64,000 nucleotides of DNA, taken from Eucalyptus grandis. Lineage: Eukaryota; Streptophyta; Magnoliopsida; Myrtales; Myrtaceae. A program made the position numbers and the translations under genes. The notes under the pieces were generated by a model, which saw only the letters and a list, made by a program, of their open reading frames with translations, did not search any database and was not told where the DNA came from. Where the stretch lies: positions 40,633,263 to 40,697,262 of the forward strand of contig NC_052622.1 in the NCBI RefSeq assembly GCF_016545825.1, written 5' to 3'. This document shows, piece after piece, positions 1 through 11,151 of the stretch. Position 1 is the stretch's first letter, and every line of letters begins with the position of its first letter.

Positions 1-46
1 TAAAGTTTGCCGGGGGAGAAACTGCCGGATCAATCATGGAGAACAG
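1..46 (-). pseudogene. 5' end of a decayed LecRK, cut by the window edge
   Basis: On the minus strand this stretch reads as the signal-peptide start of an L-type lectin receptor kinase. It aligns with the starts of the dead copies at 52390 and 26935 (the GCAGTTTCTCCC / GCAAACTTT words). The start codon position holds CTG, at 44-46, as in the dead copy at 52390. The rest of the gene lies beyond position 1. It sits 482 bases after the stop of the intact gene at 528-2537, the same arrangement as the other live/dead pairs in the window. Confidence 0.7.
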
Positions 47-527
47 GTCCAGAAGCTGGATAAATTCCCTGAATACACTACTCAGAAGATATCGTTTGAC
101 TCTCCTAGGATCAAATTGAATCTAATGCAATTTCAACTATCAGTACCTTGACTTGTGTCGCTATATTTCCTATGAATAAAAAATTCACGTGTCAATGGTG
201 CATATATATTAGGGACTCGACTGTTAAATCATGCAAGGATTGAAACAAACTAGTAATAATTCTTATAGAAGGTGGACTTGCTCTTATACTCTGGGGGCTG
301 ACCAAAAGGGTAAACCAAAGAAGGAGGCAATTTAAGCTAATGCATCCATTCCCAAGAACATGTAAGAATATACTGCAGAGATTGGTTCGATCCATAGAAT
401 CTTAAATTACAGTTTACATATACTCACATAGTCACAAACTACGAAGACTTGATGCACAAGAACATTAGTTTGACTTTTACTTCGATTTATGAAATGTGCT
501 TTCACTTTAATATTCCTAGCTTTAGAC
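47..527. other. Spacer between live LecRK and dead LecRK, shared by the array
   Basis: A non-coding spacer that recurs at 26936-27416, 38989-39439 and 52391-52865, always between the 3' end of a full-length LecRK and the start of a truncated one. Recognisable words include AATTTCAACTATCAGTACC near 130 and CAAGAACATGTAAGAATA near 354. It should contain the 3' UTR of the gene at 528-2537 and the old promoter of the dead copy. An open frame on the minus strand at 192-395 is not believable as a gene. Confidence 0.7.
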
Positions 528-2537
528 TTATCTTCCACCAGAGAGGACAGAGTTTGCAACAGAAGATGTCTGAGAAAACGCCTTGTCTGTGGAAGCCGGA
601 CAAGACGTGCCAGACGTACTAAAACCTTCATGATACGCATATTCCAATTTACCTTTTGAAATTCCAAGATATGATAACTCCTCTAATGCGAGGTCCCCGT
701 CCAAGTACTGCACCACTTGACGCATGCTTGGTCTCGCAGTTGGCTGAGACTGGGAGCACAACAATCCTAGTTGCAGCACTAGCTCCACCTCCTTCGCCAC
801 AAAGTCCGTCCCTAAGTTCGGGTCTCTTGCCTCCAGAATGTCACCTTTATCCCAGCAAGAAAACACCCAGTCCACCAATATCAGGGGCTCCTCCCCTCGA
901 GTCTCAATCGGCCTTCTTCCACAGGCAACTTCAAGCAAAAATGCCCCGAACGCGAAAACATCTGTGCTTGTAGTGGCCCTGGCAGATCGAGTGTTCTCTG
1001 GGGCTAGATATCCAAAAGTTCCCACCAAATGTGTGGTTCGAGGATCTGTACCATGATCATATAGTCTTGCAAGCCCAAAATCTCCTAACCTTCCATTTAG
1101 TTCTGAATCAAGCAAGACGTTGCTAGCTTTGATATCCCTGTGAATCACTACTTGTTCCCATCCTTCATGGAGATAAGAGAGGCCATATGCAACACCTTTG
1201 ATCACTCCAAATCTTAGACTCCAACTGAGGGTCACCCTTGGTTGGTTATAGAGGTACTTGTCTAGGCTTCCATTTGGCATGTAGTCATAAACCAACAGCA
1301 GTTCACCCTTTCGACGGCAGTATCCGAGAAGTGTCACAATGTTCCGATGACGAAGCCGACCAATACTAATAATCTCGGCAATAAACTGTCTCATCCCTTG
1401 CCTCGATTCATGAGAAACTCTCTTCACTGCAATCTCAGTTTTCGAGGTAGGTAATACCCCTCTATAAACGCTACCAAAACCACCAGCTCCTAGTAGCTCC
1501 TGATCTCTGAACCCCTTTGTGGCAACATAGAGATCTTTGTACTTGAACCGATGCGGACTATAGTCACGCTCCCAATCTTCAAGAACCTCTGTGAATTTTC
1601 TTCTTTTTCTAATTGCATAAGCCATCACAAATACTACTATTGACAGAAAGAACAAGCATATGAAAGGCAGTCCAGTAGTGAGAAGAATGGATTTCTGTTT
1701 CTTTTTCATGTCGGGTAATCTAGGAAGTTGAGACAAATCAAGCCTATGAGCTTGTCCATTTACCTTAAAGCTCCATCCGAGGATATAATGAGTAGTTAAG
1801 AACGCACCGGTTGAGGAAGAGAACCCAACGTACATGTTCTCCTTGAAGATCGGCGAGAGATTGAAGGACAGAGACAAAAGGGGAGTGTTCGGTTTGTCGA
1901 CATTGACTGGAGCTAATGTGACCCTGATTTGTTTCTGCACACCATCATAATCCACCCAGATTTGCAGTGCTTTACCACTAATCAGACTCAAGTTTCTGAA
2001 GCCTGGAATATTGTTTTCAGTGTATCCAGCAGGGGAAGAATTTAGAGAGAGCAGCCCATTGACATCGATCCCGACATGGTTGTCATTGATATCCTGGACT
2101 TCAGTGTTTTGAATCGTGTCAATTTCCACCGCGAAAATGTGGTTCGTGAAATTGCCATCGTTTGTTTCGTTGAAGAGACCAAAGAAATGACCAGGCCGAG
2201 CTCCAGGAAATTCTCTACGAGGAGCTACAACAAAGGTGAAACCGGGACTGCCCACAGCTGCATATTCGGGACTTATAGCGAAGACGAATGTGGTGGAGAA
2301 TGAGGGGACAGCGCCATCGGGTGAGTTCTTGAACGCGATAGGGTCAGGGTAGAAGGCATGACTTACCTTCTGTTTGGTCAAGTTGGTTAACCTCAGGAGG
2401 CCATTGCCAGTGAGTGCAGCTAAACCATCGAGGCTCAGTGTCGCAGACCGGAAACCATTGTACGTGAAATCGCCGGTTTCTTGAGTCGGTGCTGTGTTTG
2501 CCAGGAGAGAAACCGCCAGAACAATCACAAATAACAT
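528..2537 (-). CDS. L-type lectin-domain receptor kinase, clade IV-like, intact
   Basis: Single-exon gene of 669 codons, the usual length of plant L-type LecRKs. A signal peptide (about 1-20) precedes a legume-lectin domain (about 22-262) that keeps the concanavalin-A-type metal ligands E138, D140, N144, D149 and H154. A transmembrane helix (about 283-309) with a basic stop-transfer KRRK follows, then a kinase domain (about 344-620): glycine loop GAGGFGSV from 350, K372, E388, HRD at 466-468, DFG at 486-488 and APE at 512-514. It is thus an RD-type, probably active Ser/Thr kinase. The C-terminal SGGR tail is shared by all paralogues here and is typical of clade IV. The family senses extracellular or cell-wall-derived signals at the plasma membrane; the ligand cannot be read from sequence. 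It differs from its paralogues at one glycine-loop position (S356 instead of R). The start is chosen by agreement with the copies at 49104 and 54875. Confidence 0.95.
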   Translation of the reverse strand: MLFVIVLAVSLLANTAPTQETGDFTYNGFRSATLSLDGLAALTGNGLLRLTNLTKQKVSHAFYPDPIAFKNSPDGAVPSFSTTFVFAISPEYAAVGSPGFTFVVAPRREFPGARPGHFFGLFNETNDGNFTNHIFAVEIDTIQNTEVQDINDNHVGIDVNGLLSLNSSPAGYTENNIPGFRNLSLISGKALQIWVDYDGVQKQIRVTLAPVNVDKPNTPLLSLSFNLSPIFKENMYVGFSSSTGAFLTTHYILGWSFKVNGQAHRLDLSQLPRLPDMKKKQKSILLTTGLPFICLFFLSIVVFVMAYAIRKRRKFTEVLEDWERDYSPHRFKYKDLYVATKGFRDQELLGAGGFGSVYRGVLPTSKTEIAVKRVSHESRQGMRQFIAEIISIGRLRHRNIVTLLGYCRRKGELLLVYDYMPNGSLDKYLYNQPRVTLSWSLRFGVIKGVAYGLSYLHEGWEQVVIHRDIKASNVLLDSELNGRLGDFGLARLYDHGTDPRTTHLVGTFGYLAPENTRSARATTSTDVFAFGAFLLEVACGRRPIETRGEEPLILVDWVFSCWDKGDILEARDPNLGTDFVAKEVELVLQLGLLCSQSQPTARPSMRQVVQYLDGDLALEELSYLGISKGKLEYAYHEGFSTSGTSCPASTDKAFSQTSSVANSVLSGGR

Positions 2538-3275
2538 GGCTGGAGGCTGAAGAAATTAGCTGAATACTCTGATGAGATAATTCGAAGTCATAATAATGAT
2601 CCAACTGATTTACACAGCATTGACTCGAATGTCGTGCAATTTCAATTGTTAGTGTCCCATCCTGCGCATCCCCAACAAACCTTCAACTGATTGGTCCAAG
2701 CCTTATGATTCCACTATCGTGTGATTAACTGATTGCTCCGAGTCTTATCACCAACTTAAGGTTCTGTAATTTGCCCGTCTTTGTACGCCATTTGCAACAT
2801 TTCATTCAATGGCCGAAGTAGACCGATATGTCCGTCAACGTGAGTTGATGATGTTTTGTCGTCTTCGGCATCCAATGCGAAACTATGGCCGAGGAAGCGT
2901 CACAACTAGACAAGGATGGAGGGAAGGACAGTACCCCACAAATTGCAGCAGTGTCTTTAATATCACGTATAACTCTTCCATGGTACTAAGAATGTTAGTA
3001 CAATTAGGAAAGCTAAATAATTCTATCTCAGAGAACCAAATTCGGTGTTTTAAGTTACACGTGTGAAAGATCTCATATCAGAGATTTAGTGTGCTCTAAA
3101 AGAAATTATGTAACCTAATTGATGCATAACTCATTATAGCTTTTGAGTAAATGTAAATCCACTTGATACATTAATATAGAATGATACTTAGATTGAGGGA
3201 GAGCACATCTAACAAGTTTGTGCACGTGTATGTATGAGGTGTGCTAGAGATCTCTCATATTGGGAATGGAGTGTG
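2538..3275. promoter_or_regulatory. Upstream flank of LecRK, first copy, proximal part
   Basis: Promoter-side sequence of the gene at 528-2537. It matches 29426-29930 plus 31092-31340, and 54876-55122 plus 55915-56330, once the inserts there are removed. Shared landmarks are the CCAAT box near 2690, the word GGCCGAAGTAGACCGATA near 2811, and TAATTCTATCTCAGAGAA near 3018. I see no gene in it. Confidence 0.6.
2690..2694 (-). promoter_or_regulatory. CCAAT box upstream of LecRK
   Basis: CCAAT on the minus strand about 155 bases before the start codon at 2537. The motif and spacing recur before the genes starting at 29425 (29583-29587) and 49104 (49261-49265). Before 54875 the same place reads CCAGT. 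Conservation may reflect recent duplication rather than function. Confidence 0.4.
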
Positions 3276-4480
3276 ATGTGAGCAAGAAAAGTATTAAAAA
3301 AGTCCTAAACCTTTTGCATTTGTGCCAATTTAGCCTTAAACCTTTTTTTGGTGCCGGTTAAGTCTTAAACCTTTTTATGTTGTGCCAATTTAGTTATTTC
3401 CGCCTAATTTTGGTTGGATTTTCTTAACTAGGACGTCGGCTAGCTGATGTGACCTGATCGGCTATACGACGTCCAATAATTTTAATAATATTATTATATT
3501 ATTATATTTTATATTTAATATTTCTTTTCCTTTTCTTTTTTCCTTCTCCTCCTTCTTCCTCCAGCTAGTCGTCGGACCTCGGCGACTGGCTAGAGGCAAC
3601 AACCGGTGAGGTCGAGGTCGACCTTGCTGGCCACCTTGCTAGTGGCTGCCAGGGTGGCCTTGCGTTAGGCGGCGAGGGTGAGCCTTGCCCGCCCTGATGC
3701 AAGGCTGCCCTCAAGGCTCGGGTGATGAGGGCGAGCCCGCCCGCTGGCGCGAGGCCGCCCTCGAGGCCCGGGTGGTGAGGCTCACCTCGCCGGATCTAGC
3801 CTCATCGGATCCGGGCGAGAGTCGAGCCTTGCCCATGGCCGGTGAGGGCGAGCCTTGCTAGCTCAGCCCAAGGAAGTGGCCTCGAGCTGGCCTTGCGCCG
3901 AGCTGGCGAGGCTCGCCCTCGTTAGCAATGGGCAAGGCTCGACCCTCACCGATTCGGCAAGGGGAGCCTCGCCACCCGGGCCTCGAGGGCAGCCTTACGT
4001 CGGGCGGGCGATGCTCGCCCTCGCCGAATTTGGCGAGGTTGAGCCTCGCCGGCCATGGGTGAGGTTTAACCCTCGCCCGATCCGGCAAGAGCGAGCCTCG
4101 CCGGCCAGCGCCCAAGCTGCCCTCGCGGCCACAGGCGAGGTGGCTGGTCGCCAAGGTCCGGTGATCGGCCGGAGGAAGAAGAGGAGAAGAAAAAAAAAGA
4201 AAAAGAAAGAAATAAATAGAAGTAAAGAAAAAAATAAAAATAAAAAGAAAAATTCAATAATATTAAAATATTATTAAAAGTTGTCCACGTTAGCGCCGAT
4301 CAGACCACGTCGCCTAGCCGGCGTTCAGTTAACAAAATCTGGCCAAAATTGGTTGGAAATGATTGAATTGGAACAACGTAAAGATATTTAGGACTTAATT
4401 GGCACGAAAAAATATTTATAACTAAATTGGCACACATGCAAAATGTTTAAAACTTTTTAACACTTTTCCCAATGTAAGCA
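3276..4480. mobile_element. Non-autonomous Mutator-like element (MULE) with long inverted repeats
   Basis: The element proper is 3285-4471. The two ends are inverted repeats of roughly 200 bases: the left end from 3285 (GAAAAGTATTAAAAAAGTCC) matches the reverse complement of the right end (GGGAAAAGTGTTAAAAAG), and similarity continues through the GTGCCAATTTAG words to the TAATAATATT stretches near 3481 and 4257. It is flanked by ATGTGAGCA (3276-3284) and ATGTAAGCA (4472-4480), a 9-bp target duplication with one mismatch, as expected for Mutator-like elements. The core (about 3540-4190) is very GC-rich, built of repeats around GGCGAGGCTCGCC, and codes for nothing convincing. The matching places at 31340 and 56330 lack it, so it inserted after the array duplicated. 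Confidence 0.85.
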
Positions 4481-6300
4481 GTTACTATTATTCAAGTTGA
4501 CTAATAATTCATTGATTAAGACATTTAAGTAAAGGCAGATTCAACTGCCTACAAACAAGATGAGATGGTTCAAATTTGCCTGGGTCTTTGCTAATTCTTA
4601 ATACCAATTGAATATGCCCGATTACTAAGCAAAACCTCTATGGAATGTATAATCGTCATGTCTGTGTCTTAAAAGGTGACAAACGGGAAAACAATAACTT
4701 TTTTCGCCATACGCCAGGAATTGATGATATCTTTATGTTGAAAACGTATTCTGTAGCTTTGATGGTGTCGTATACCTAGGGTGGACTAAATAGTTTGTGT
4801 TAACTTAAGTCCTAAAGTTGAGCCGAATGTAAAGGAGTTGATGGCCCAACGAAGCTATGATAATGCAATTGAGCCACAAGCCCATTGATTGAATGTCTAA
4901 TGACTATGAGTTCGCCGATCATGAGTTTTGATGAGCATAATTCAATTCAAGTACAAGACACGTGACGATAATCGATTAACTTGGAGTGTGCAAAAAAGTT
5001 AAATATTGAGTTAAGGAAGATCTTCAACCAGGGAACACCTGTCACTAGGGAATCTAGAGCAGGTCTATATCAAGTCTTGAGTAGTGCGCAGGTGACGACA
5101 GTTAAAATTTCATGTGGATGAAGATAAGAAGAATAAAGAAATGGTCCATTCTAAAACATAAGAAGATCAACGATAGATGATGATGATGATGAAATTATAG
5201 CAACGCATAAAAGAAGAAGAAGAAGAATCAAATCAACATTAGACTAGTCATCTCTGAAGATTGAACCCCATCAAGATATGAAGATGAGAAAGTCATACAT
5301 AGCAGATCAAATTAGATTGATTCTGCCTGAGTGTGAATCTGAATTTTGGATTAAACTAGATTTCCTGATTCCAAAATTCATCTTTTTTTTTTAATAAAAT
5401 CATTCTAGTGGTATTTTCCACATTTGTTTTTTTTTTTTTGTTATTTCTTCTCACACACTCTAGTCATCTCCATTAGTATCCAATGTTTAGTTTTAGCCAT
5501 CGAGTAAGCATAGCTTCAAGAATGTGAGCTATTGTTTTGATTCAACAAAGTTACAAACAATTACCTTGTTATTTCCAATCTTTGTTTGTGCATCATTAGT
5601 GATTTGAATTTAATTCCTTGAGGTTTCAAAGCATTTTAGAATTCAATTACTCTTGATTTGAAGCTGAATTTAATAATTTAATTGGTCGTTAATCTTCCTC
5701 TATTGAACTTTAATTACTATTTGAAATCATTGAGTTCTTTTCTAACATGAATGGAGCTGCTTACTTGGTCAAGCACTTTGGTCAGCCTCAAATCAAGGTG
5801 GCGAGGCGCAGCGTTGAAGTAGGAGGCGAGGAGGATCCACTGTCGAGGCCAAAGGAAGACGATGAAGACCAAGACCAGGAAAATATAAAGACAGAATGAT
5901 GGAGATGGCTTACTTGGATCATAACTGAGTAAGGGGAAGACACGTGCGACACAGGTGGATGATGGAGGTGGGCGACTGCGGTGTGACGGCAAGTGTTGCG
6001 GCCGCTTGCGAGGGTCAAGATCGGTGGTGGTGCATCTCTGTTCACGCCCAAAGGATAGAGAGGCTGTGACCCAACTTATTCAACCTAATTTTTTTAAATG
6101 GGCCCATTTTCAACCCCGTCTAATTCAACTTCAACTTTTGAACCCACTTTCACTCGGCCCTCTAAATATTCACAGCCCATATACAACCTTGTCATAAAAG
6201 ATATGAGCCACAAAATGTATCATGGACCTATTTCGGCACCTTTAATTACCACAAGCTTACGACTATTTTTGTAACAAGATGTAACCATTATGGTGATGCT
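4481..6300. repeat. Upstream module of the LecRK unit, first copy, distal part
   Basis: Matches 31340-33235 and 56330-57530 nearly continuously, so it belongs to the unit that was duplicated with the receptor genes. It is mostly AT-rich and non-coding, with T-runs near 5386 and 5426 and a GAA-type run near 5210. A short open frame at 5747-5899 is listed separately. The similarity to the copy at 33235 stops near 6300, where MULE-like sequence begins. Confidence 0.65.
5747..5899 (+). other. 50-codon open frame shared by two upstream modules
   Basis: ATG at 5747, TGA at 5897-5899. The matching frame in the second module (32638-32790) has exactly the same length, with no indel or stop, and 9 amino-acid differences out of 50. 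The product would be acidic at its C-terminus (runs of E and D) with a basic middle (KVARRS). In the third module the frame is cut by the LINE near 57530. I recognise no family. It may be an exon remnant of a gene caught in the duplicated unit, or chance. Confidence 0.3.
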
Positions 6301-7810
6301 CAGAAGGTGAGTGTTAGACACCTGAAGTGCCAAAACTTGGCATGGGAGGACACTTAAGTGTCAATAGTTAGAAAAGTGATACTTTAAGTGCCAAAATTGA
6401 AGCAAAATGGATTAGTTAAGTGTCAATGACAAGAAAATCCGGCCAAATTGCATACATGGCATTTTTCGACGATATAATTTACTGAGGTGGCAAATATTTA
6501 AAAAAAAAAAAAACATACGTGGACAACGCCCATTCACAGTAGCTTGGCTGGCTTAAACGATATCGTTTTTCCTTTGTACTAAACAACATCATTTAGCTTA
6601 TTTTTTTGGCTTAACCAGATCTAGTTGTTGCCACTCCTCTCCGTTCACACTCACATTCACACTAGATCTGATGTCTTTCTTTCCATCATCATTCACGGTC
6701 GCCGTTCATGCTCATTGAGGTGGTCGCTTGCTCATTGTTGTCAATTGTCGTTGTTGTTCGCTGTCATTGCTCACTCAGGTTTTTTCTCTTGTCCCCCCGT
6801 GGTGAAATTAGGGCTTAGACTCGTCTATTAAGGTTTTGATCGGAAATTTGGGGCTTGGTTGAGAAATATGGGTGTCAACTGGTATTTTGATGTGAGATTT
6901 AACGTGTAGATGTAGTGCTAAAACCCTAATGGGGTTTGGATTGGAAATTTAAGGCTCGGCCTCGAAATGTAAGGCTTGGTGGGGGGAAAATTTTGGGTCC
7001 TATGCTACGGTGATGTATGATTAGAGCTGGATGTGATATTGTGATGTACGAGGGCAATTTTTCAGGATCAAATGTGAAATGTAATGTGCGATGGCGATTT
7101 TTATGGCTCATAGTGGTTGTCCTGGGATCTCTGGGCATTTTTTTTTTTTTTGAAGTGTTGAAATGGATGTTGTGGGGACTTACTTATGCTTATCATGGAG
7201 ACCTCTTTTTTTTTTTTTGTGAATATTTTAAGAGAAGCCAACATAATCAAAGTGGCTGTCATGTGGGGGCATATTGTCAATGTGGGGACTCTTATTTGTT
7301 AAAGGGATATCTTTTCAGTAAATGGTCTAATATGTGCATCTCTTCCCTTGTCCTATTTTATTTATTAAAGTCTATGAGAGTGTGGGGCCTCCATATGCAA
7401 TTGTCCATTGTCCTTTGTGGATTGGTGCAAAAAAATTATTTTTTTTCCTCCTTGGTTGTAAAAATTGTTTATGATAAGGATTATGTTGTTGTCATTGTTT
7501 GCTATGGTGGAGATTTTGCGATTGGGAATGATGAGTAGGAGTATGAGGGGGGGAAATGAGGGCACTATTTTTTTCGATATAAAGAAAACATCTTATATTG
7601 AATTTGTTAGGGATATAGTGACATATTTGCCTTGTAAAGTACAAAAGCTACTGTATTGTGTTATTGGGAAAGACTTAAAAGATAGTTTGAGAAATTTAGA
7701 AGATGATAATGGTTTTAGGGATGTTCTATACCATTATTTTCATAGCGAAGAGGCAAAAGTATATGTCAAGTACAATAGTGATAGTAAGAACAAAGATGAT
7801 GATAGAGAGA
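6300..7810 (+). mobile_element. 5' part of a larger MULE, truncated
   Basis: From about 6310 the sequence has the look of plant MULE terminal repeats: AAGTGCCAAAACTTGGCA near 6326, then repeated CACTTAAGTGTCAATAG and GTGATACTTTAAGTGCC words to about 6480. A GC-poor leader follows, and a transposase-like N-terminal reading frame begins near 7480. The element stops abruptly near 7810 where an LTR fragment starts, so the transposase catalytic region and right terminus are missing. Confidence 0.5.
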
Positions 7811-7815
7811 TATGA
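7465..7815 (+). pseudogene. MULE transposase N-terminal (PB1-like) remnant
   Basis: Two overlapping frames together resemble the start of plant MULE transposases. The first ends with a YGGDF motif and then a stop (TAG at 7537-7539). The second picks up EGGNEG...FFDIKK and a KTSYIEFVRDI segment and runs to an acidic NKDDDREI end at 7815. The GxF...YEGG...SYxEFV pattern is what I know from the PB1-like domain before MULE transposases. A nonsense codon and a one-base shift in the run of seven G near 7550 break it. The catalytic domain is absent, cut off by the LTR fragment at 7811. The assignment rests on motif memory only. Confidence 0.45.
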
Positions 7816-8239
7816 CATCCTAAAATTTCAGCCCTATTTTCAATCAAATAAATCAAGCTTTCCATCGACGCACCTATAGTTCTTTTTTCTTAGGTGGCAA
7901 CTCACGAGATAACTAGCCTATCAGGTGAAGATGCTAAGGAAAATAAACACAATAGACTTAAGAATTCGACTATGAATCGACTGCTCGACCGTGCTAATCT
8001 GCGAGAGTCATTACGGCACAATTAAAAATCGATCAAAGATTAGAGATAAGTCGGTTCGACTGAGATATGTGATCAAGTGTGGGTAATTCAACCTGATTGA
8101 TCAACACTAGACTGACTTTTTTGTTTTTGTTTTGAAGCCCGGTGTTCATATTTGAAACCTTGAAATTTTCATGATAACCGAGAGTTGCTAATGTATTGAA
8201 GATGTACATCGTGGCTCGAAAATAACCGACCACGAGTCA
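7811..8239 (+). mobile_element. Truncated gypsy LTR fragment (family A), plus orientation
   Basis: Begins with TATGACATCC and continues with the family-A LTR words found at 8240, 11019, 14628 and 25469 (the last three in reverse orientation): AATAAATCAAGC, GATAACTAGCC, and a CGACTGCTCGACCGTGC block. It stops near 8239, where a second LTR start (TGTGACATCC) begins, giving a direct partial duplication of about 430 bases. Confidence 0.7.
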
Positions 8240-9725
8240 TGTGACATCCCATATTTTCAGTCATGTTTTCTACTAAATAAATTGGGTATTTCATTAATGC
8301 ACCTATAGGGTTTTTCTCAGAGCTGATCACTCTCGAGATAACTAGACTATTTAAGGAAGCTATTAAGGACTTTAAGGCAAATAGACTTGAGAATTCGAAT
8401 AGGAATCGGCTTCTCGACCGTGCTCATCTTTAGAGGCCATTACAATACAGTTAAAAATCAAATTAAAATCAAAGATAGGACGATTCAATCCGAGATGTGT
8501 GGCCGATTGTGGGTGACTTCACAAAATTGAAGAATTCTCATCAACCGACACTAATTTGATTTTTCTATCGTTTTGGTATCCTATGTCCGTAATTGAATCC
8601 TTGAGATTTTCACGGCAATCGAGTCGCCATTGTTTTGAGTGGGTTCATTGTGGCTCGAAGAAAATCGACCACAGGTCATTTGTCTTAAAAAAGTTCTGAA
8701 AACTACCCGGTAGCCTAGATCACGCTAAAAACGCGCCGAATGGAAATTGAAGATTCTGTTATGTCATAATAAATTCTATGACTCACGACTCGTCTTAGAA
8801 GATTTTTTTGACAACCAAGACATTTTGGGAAAAAATCATCGTCGGGTTGTTTTTGTGCAAAAAAAGCCGATGATTTTTTTTATGGAAAAATTGAAAAGTA
8901 AGATTGATATACAAGTGAGGAAAAATGCTAAGATGATTGATGGATGACCAATTGAGTTTATCAATGAGATTTAATCGAGTGAGGAATGGTGTCCAATTGA
9001 GAGAGTTGAGTGCCAAATTCGTATCTCCCTAGGTCTAGTCTTTTGGATCATTTCAAGGGTCCTAAGGCAAGTGGTGTTGGCTGGTTTTGAGCCATGGGAA
9101 TATGCATGGACTAGGATGACTCTTGGTGGGCAAGTTGTGGAAAAAATGGACCGAGGGCCCCTCCACCTCTCACTCATCTCTATCCTCTCCCTCTTGCTTT
9201 GTGCGAAACCAGCAAGGAAGAAGAGGAGCCGGAGCAGCCCGCTTGGACGCCAGGACTGCCCGCGCCGTCGCCGTTCTTTTGCAGGAGCCACGCCGCCTTG
9301 CCCGTGCGCGCCACCGCCCAACCCCATCGTCTCTCTCTCTCTCCTCACACAATCTAGCTACTATTTCTGGTTTATGGAAGCTCAACTAGGGCTGCCTTTC
9401 ACTGTTTATTCACCAGTAAAGCCTCGCCAAGGCCCGGTTTGGCCTATTTCCTCTTTCCCGGTCAATCTTTGCTTAAAACCGAGTTTTTTGCTTCTGTTTT
9501 CATCCAAGAATAGATCAGGTTTTGTGTGGGTTTCCAACCATCTTGCAAGCCCGTTTTGAGGTGCTTGTGGGCCTTGGTTCCTAGGCCCGCCTTGGAGTTA
9601 AACATCCCCCGCAATGTTCCCGACATTTCGATCCGAATGGATTGTTAAACGGATGAGTTTAGCTCACTAATCCTTACTTGATTAGCTAATGATGCTTAAG
9701 GGTTGATTAGTGTTAATTAAATAGG
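8240..9725 (+). mobile_element. Gypsy LTR (family A), plus orientation, truncated
   Basis: Starts TGTGACATCC at 8240 and follows the same order of blocks as the minus-oriented LTRs below, reaching the TTAGCTCACTAATCC block (about 9659) that matches the reverse complement of 13130-13160. It is cut near 9725, where sequence of the opposite orientation begins. Open frames around 8971-9559 lie inside this LTR and look like chance. Confidence 0.55.
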
Positions 9726-11019
9726 ATTATTGGCGAGCGAGCAAGTGGGCAAGTGGAGCTGAACAGCGACAGAGGCGAGCTTGGACAGTGGCATGGGCTT
9801 CGACGGCGGCCTAAGGAGGCTTGGGAGAAGTAACATAGCAATGGAATGAGCAGCTGGGTGCGGCAAGGGCAGAGCGACACGAGTGACTGAGCTGGCTTGA
9901 ATGAGCGGCATGTGGTGGCTTCGGCGGCTTGGGGGACTTGCGACGAGCTAAGGGAGGGAGTTGGCTAGCTTCCTCTACAACTTTTGAGCTCAAAAACACT
10001 ATGAAAATGGAGAAAGCAGGCTAAGTTGAAGAAGAAAGGGGACATCAATAGCTTGGAGGGTGCCTCTTGCCTCCATTCTATCCCTTTGTCCCTTGAAGAG
10101 GTCCCACCAACATGGGCTAGCTTCCTCAGCCACTTAGTAGACCAACAAGCTTCTCTAGAAGCCATTGAAGTGGTCCAAAAGTCCCTCCCCCCATGGCCTA
10201 CGAATTTGTAACATTTTCCCCAAAATTGAGTTCCATTCTTCTCTAATTGGGTTCAATTCGCCCCTATAAATTTCACCAAGGTGCCCTCGACCAAATTGAC
10301 ATTTTTCTTTGCCAATAGAATCAATTTGCATCCCAAAAACGTGATAAAAAATGCTCCCCCGATTCTTCCAAAGAAAAACGGCCCTAAATTGAATTTTTGC
10401 CAAAAAACTTGATTTGTAGAAAAATCTTCGTAGAATGAGTCGACGGTCTTAAAATAAATCATGACATGAAAAAACTTTCAACTTCTGAACTCGGATTTAA
10501 ATTCACGATTAATTTCAATCTGGCATGATTTTAGCGTGACCTAACCTATCGGGTAACTTTCAGAAATTTTTAATGCAATTGACTCGTGGCTGATTGTTTT
10601 CAAGCCACATTGTACATCTTCGACACATTAGCGACTCTCGGTTGTCATGAAAATCGCAAGGTTTCAAATGCAGACATAAGATATCAAAATGATACAAAAA
10701 TCAGTCTAGTGCCAATCAATGAGAATTTTGCAATTAAGTGGAATCACCCACACTTAGTCACATGACTCAGTCGAATCGACCTATCTCCAGTCTCTAATCA
10801 ATTTTTAACTGTGCCATAATGACCTTTGCAGACTAACACGGTCAAGCAGTCGATTCTTGATCAAATTCTCAAGTCTATTCCATTAGAATCCCTTAATGGC
10901 TTCCTCAAATAAACTAGTTATCTCGTAAGTGATTAGTTCAGATAATAGAATTATAGGCGCGTCGATGAAAAGCCCGATTCATTCAATTGAAAACAAAACT
11001 AGAATTTCAGGATGTCACA
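9725..11019 (-). mobile_element. 3' LTR of a deleted Tekay/Del-like gypsy element, truncated
   Basis: Read on the minus strand the LTR starts TGTGACATCC at 11019, directly after a polypurine tract, and runs down to about 9725, where it meets the plus-oriented LTR piece. Landmarks shared with the copy at 11345-14628 are CTACAAATCGAGACTTTTGG-like and GTCAATTTGATCAAGG-like words. The two truncated LTRs thus form an inverted repeat with their 3' parts meeting at about 9725. Confidence 0.65.
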
Positions 11020-11020
11020 A

Positions 11021-11031
11021 CTCTTCCCATC
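11021..11031 (-). other. Polypurine tract of the Tekay/Del-like element
   Basis: On the minus strand GATGGGAAGAG lies immediately before the LTR start, preceded by TTTCGAGAACGAAATTTTT. This is the well-known block at the 3' end of the internal region of Tekay/Del chromoviruses, where plus-strand DNA synthesis is primed. Confidence 0.6.
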
Positions 11032-11151
11032 TTATAAAAATTTCGTTCTCGAAATTTAAACAATTACAACTCTTTAAACAAAAAGGTGAGGGTACAGTCG
11101 TCTCATTGATTCTTCACTTTTCCATATTGCTCATTTTGTGCTATGGTATTG

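Noticed and set aside
192..395. 67-codon minus-strand frame repeated at 27081-27284
   Set aside because: It lies in the shared spacer after LecRK genes and is broken in the copies near 39100-39260 and 52560-52760. Similarity is explained by duplication of the spacer.
3855..4277. 140-codon frame in the MULE core
   Set aside because: GC-rich repeat sequence is open in several frames; the product is low complexity and ends in a lysine run from an A-rich tract.
5717..6051. Hydrophobic minus-strand frames near the 50-codon frame
   Set aside because: Frame is not kept in the second module (32734-32940 is shorter and shifted), so coding is unlikely.
7017..7464. Start of the 173-codon frame at 7017-7538
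   Set aside because: Only the last few codons fit the MULE protein; the first part is T-rich leader with no recognisable protein pattern.
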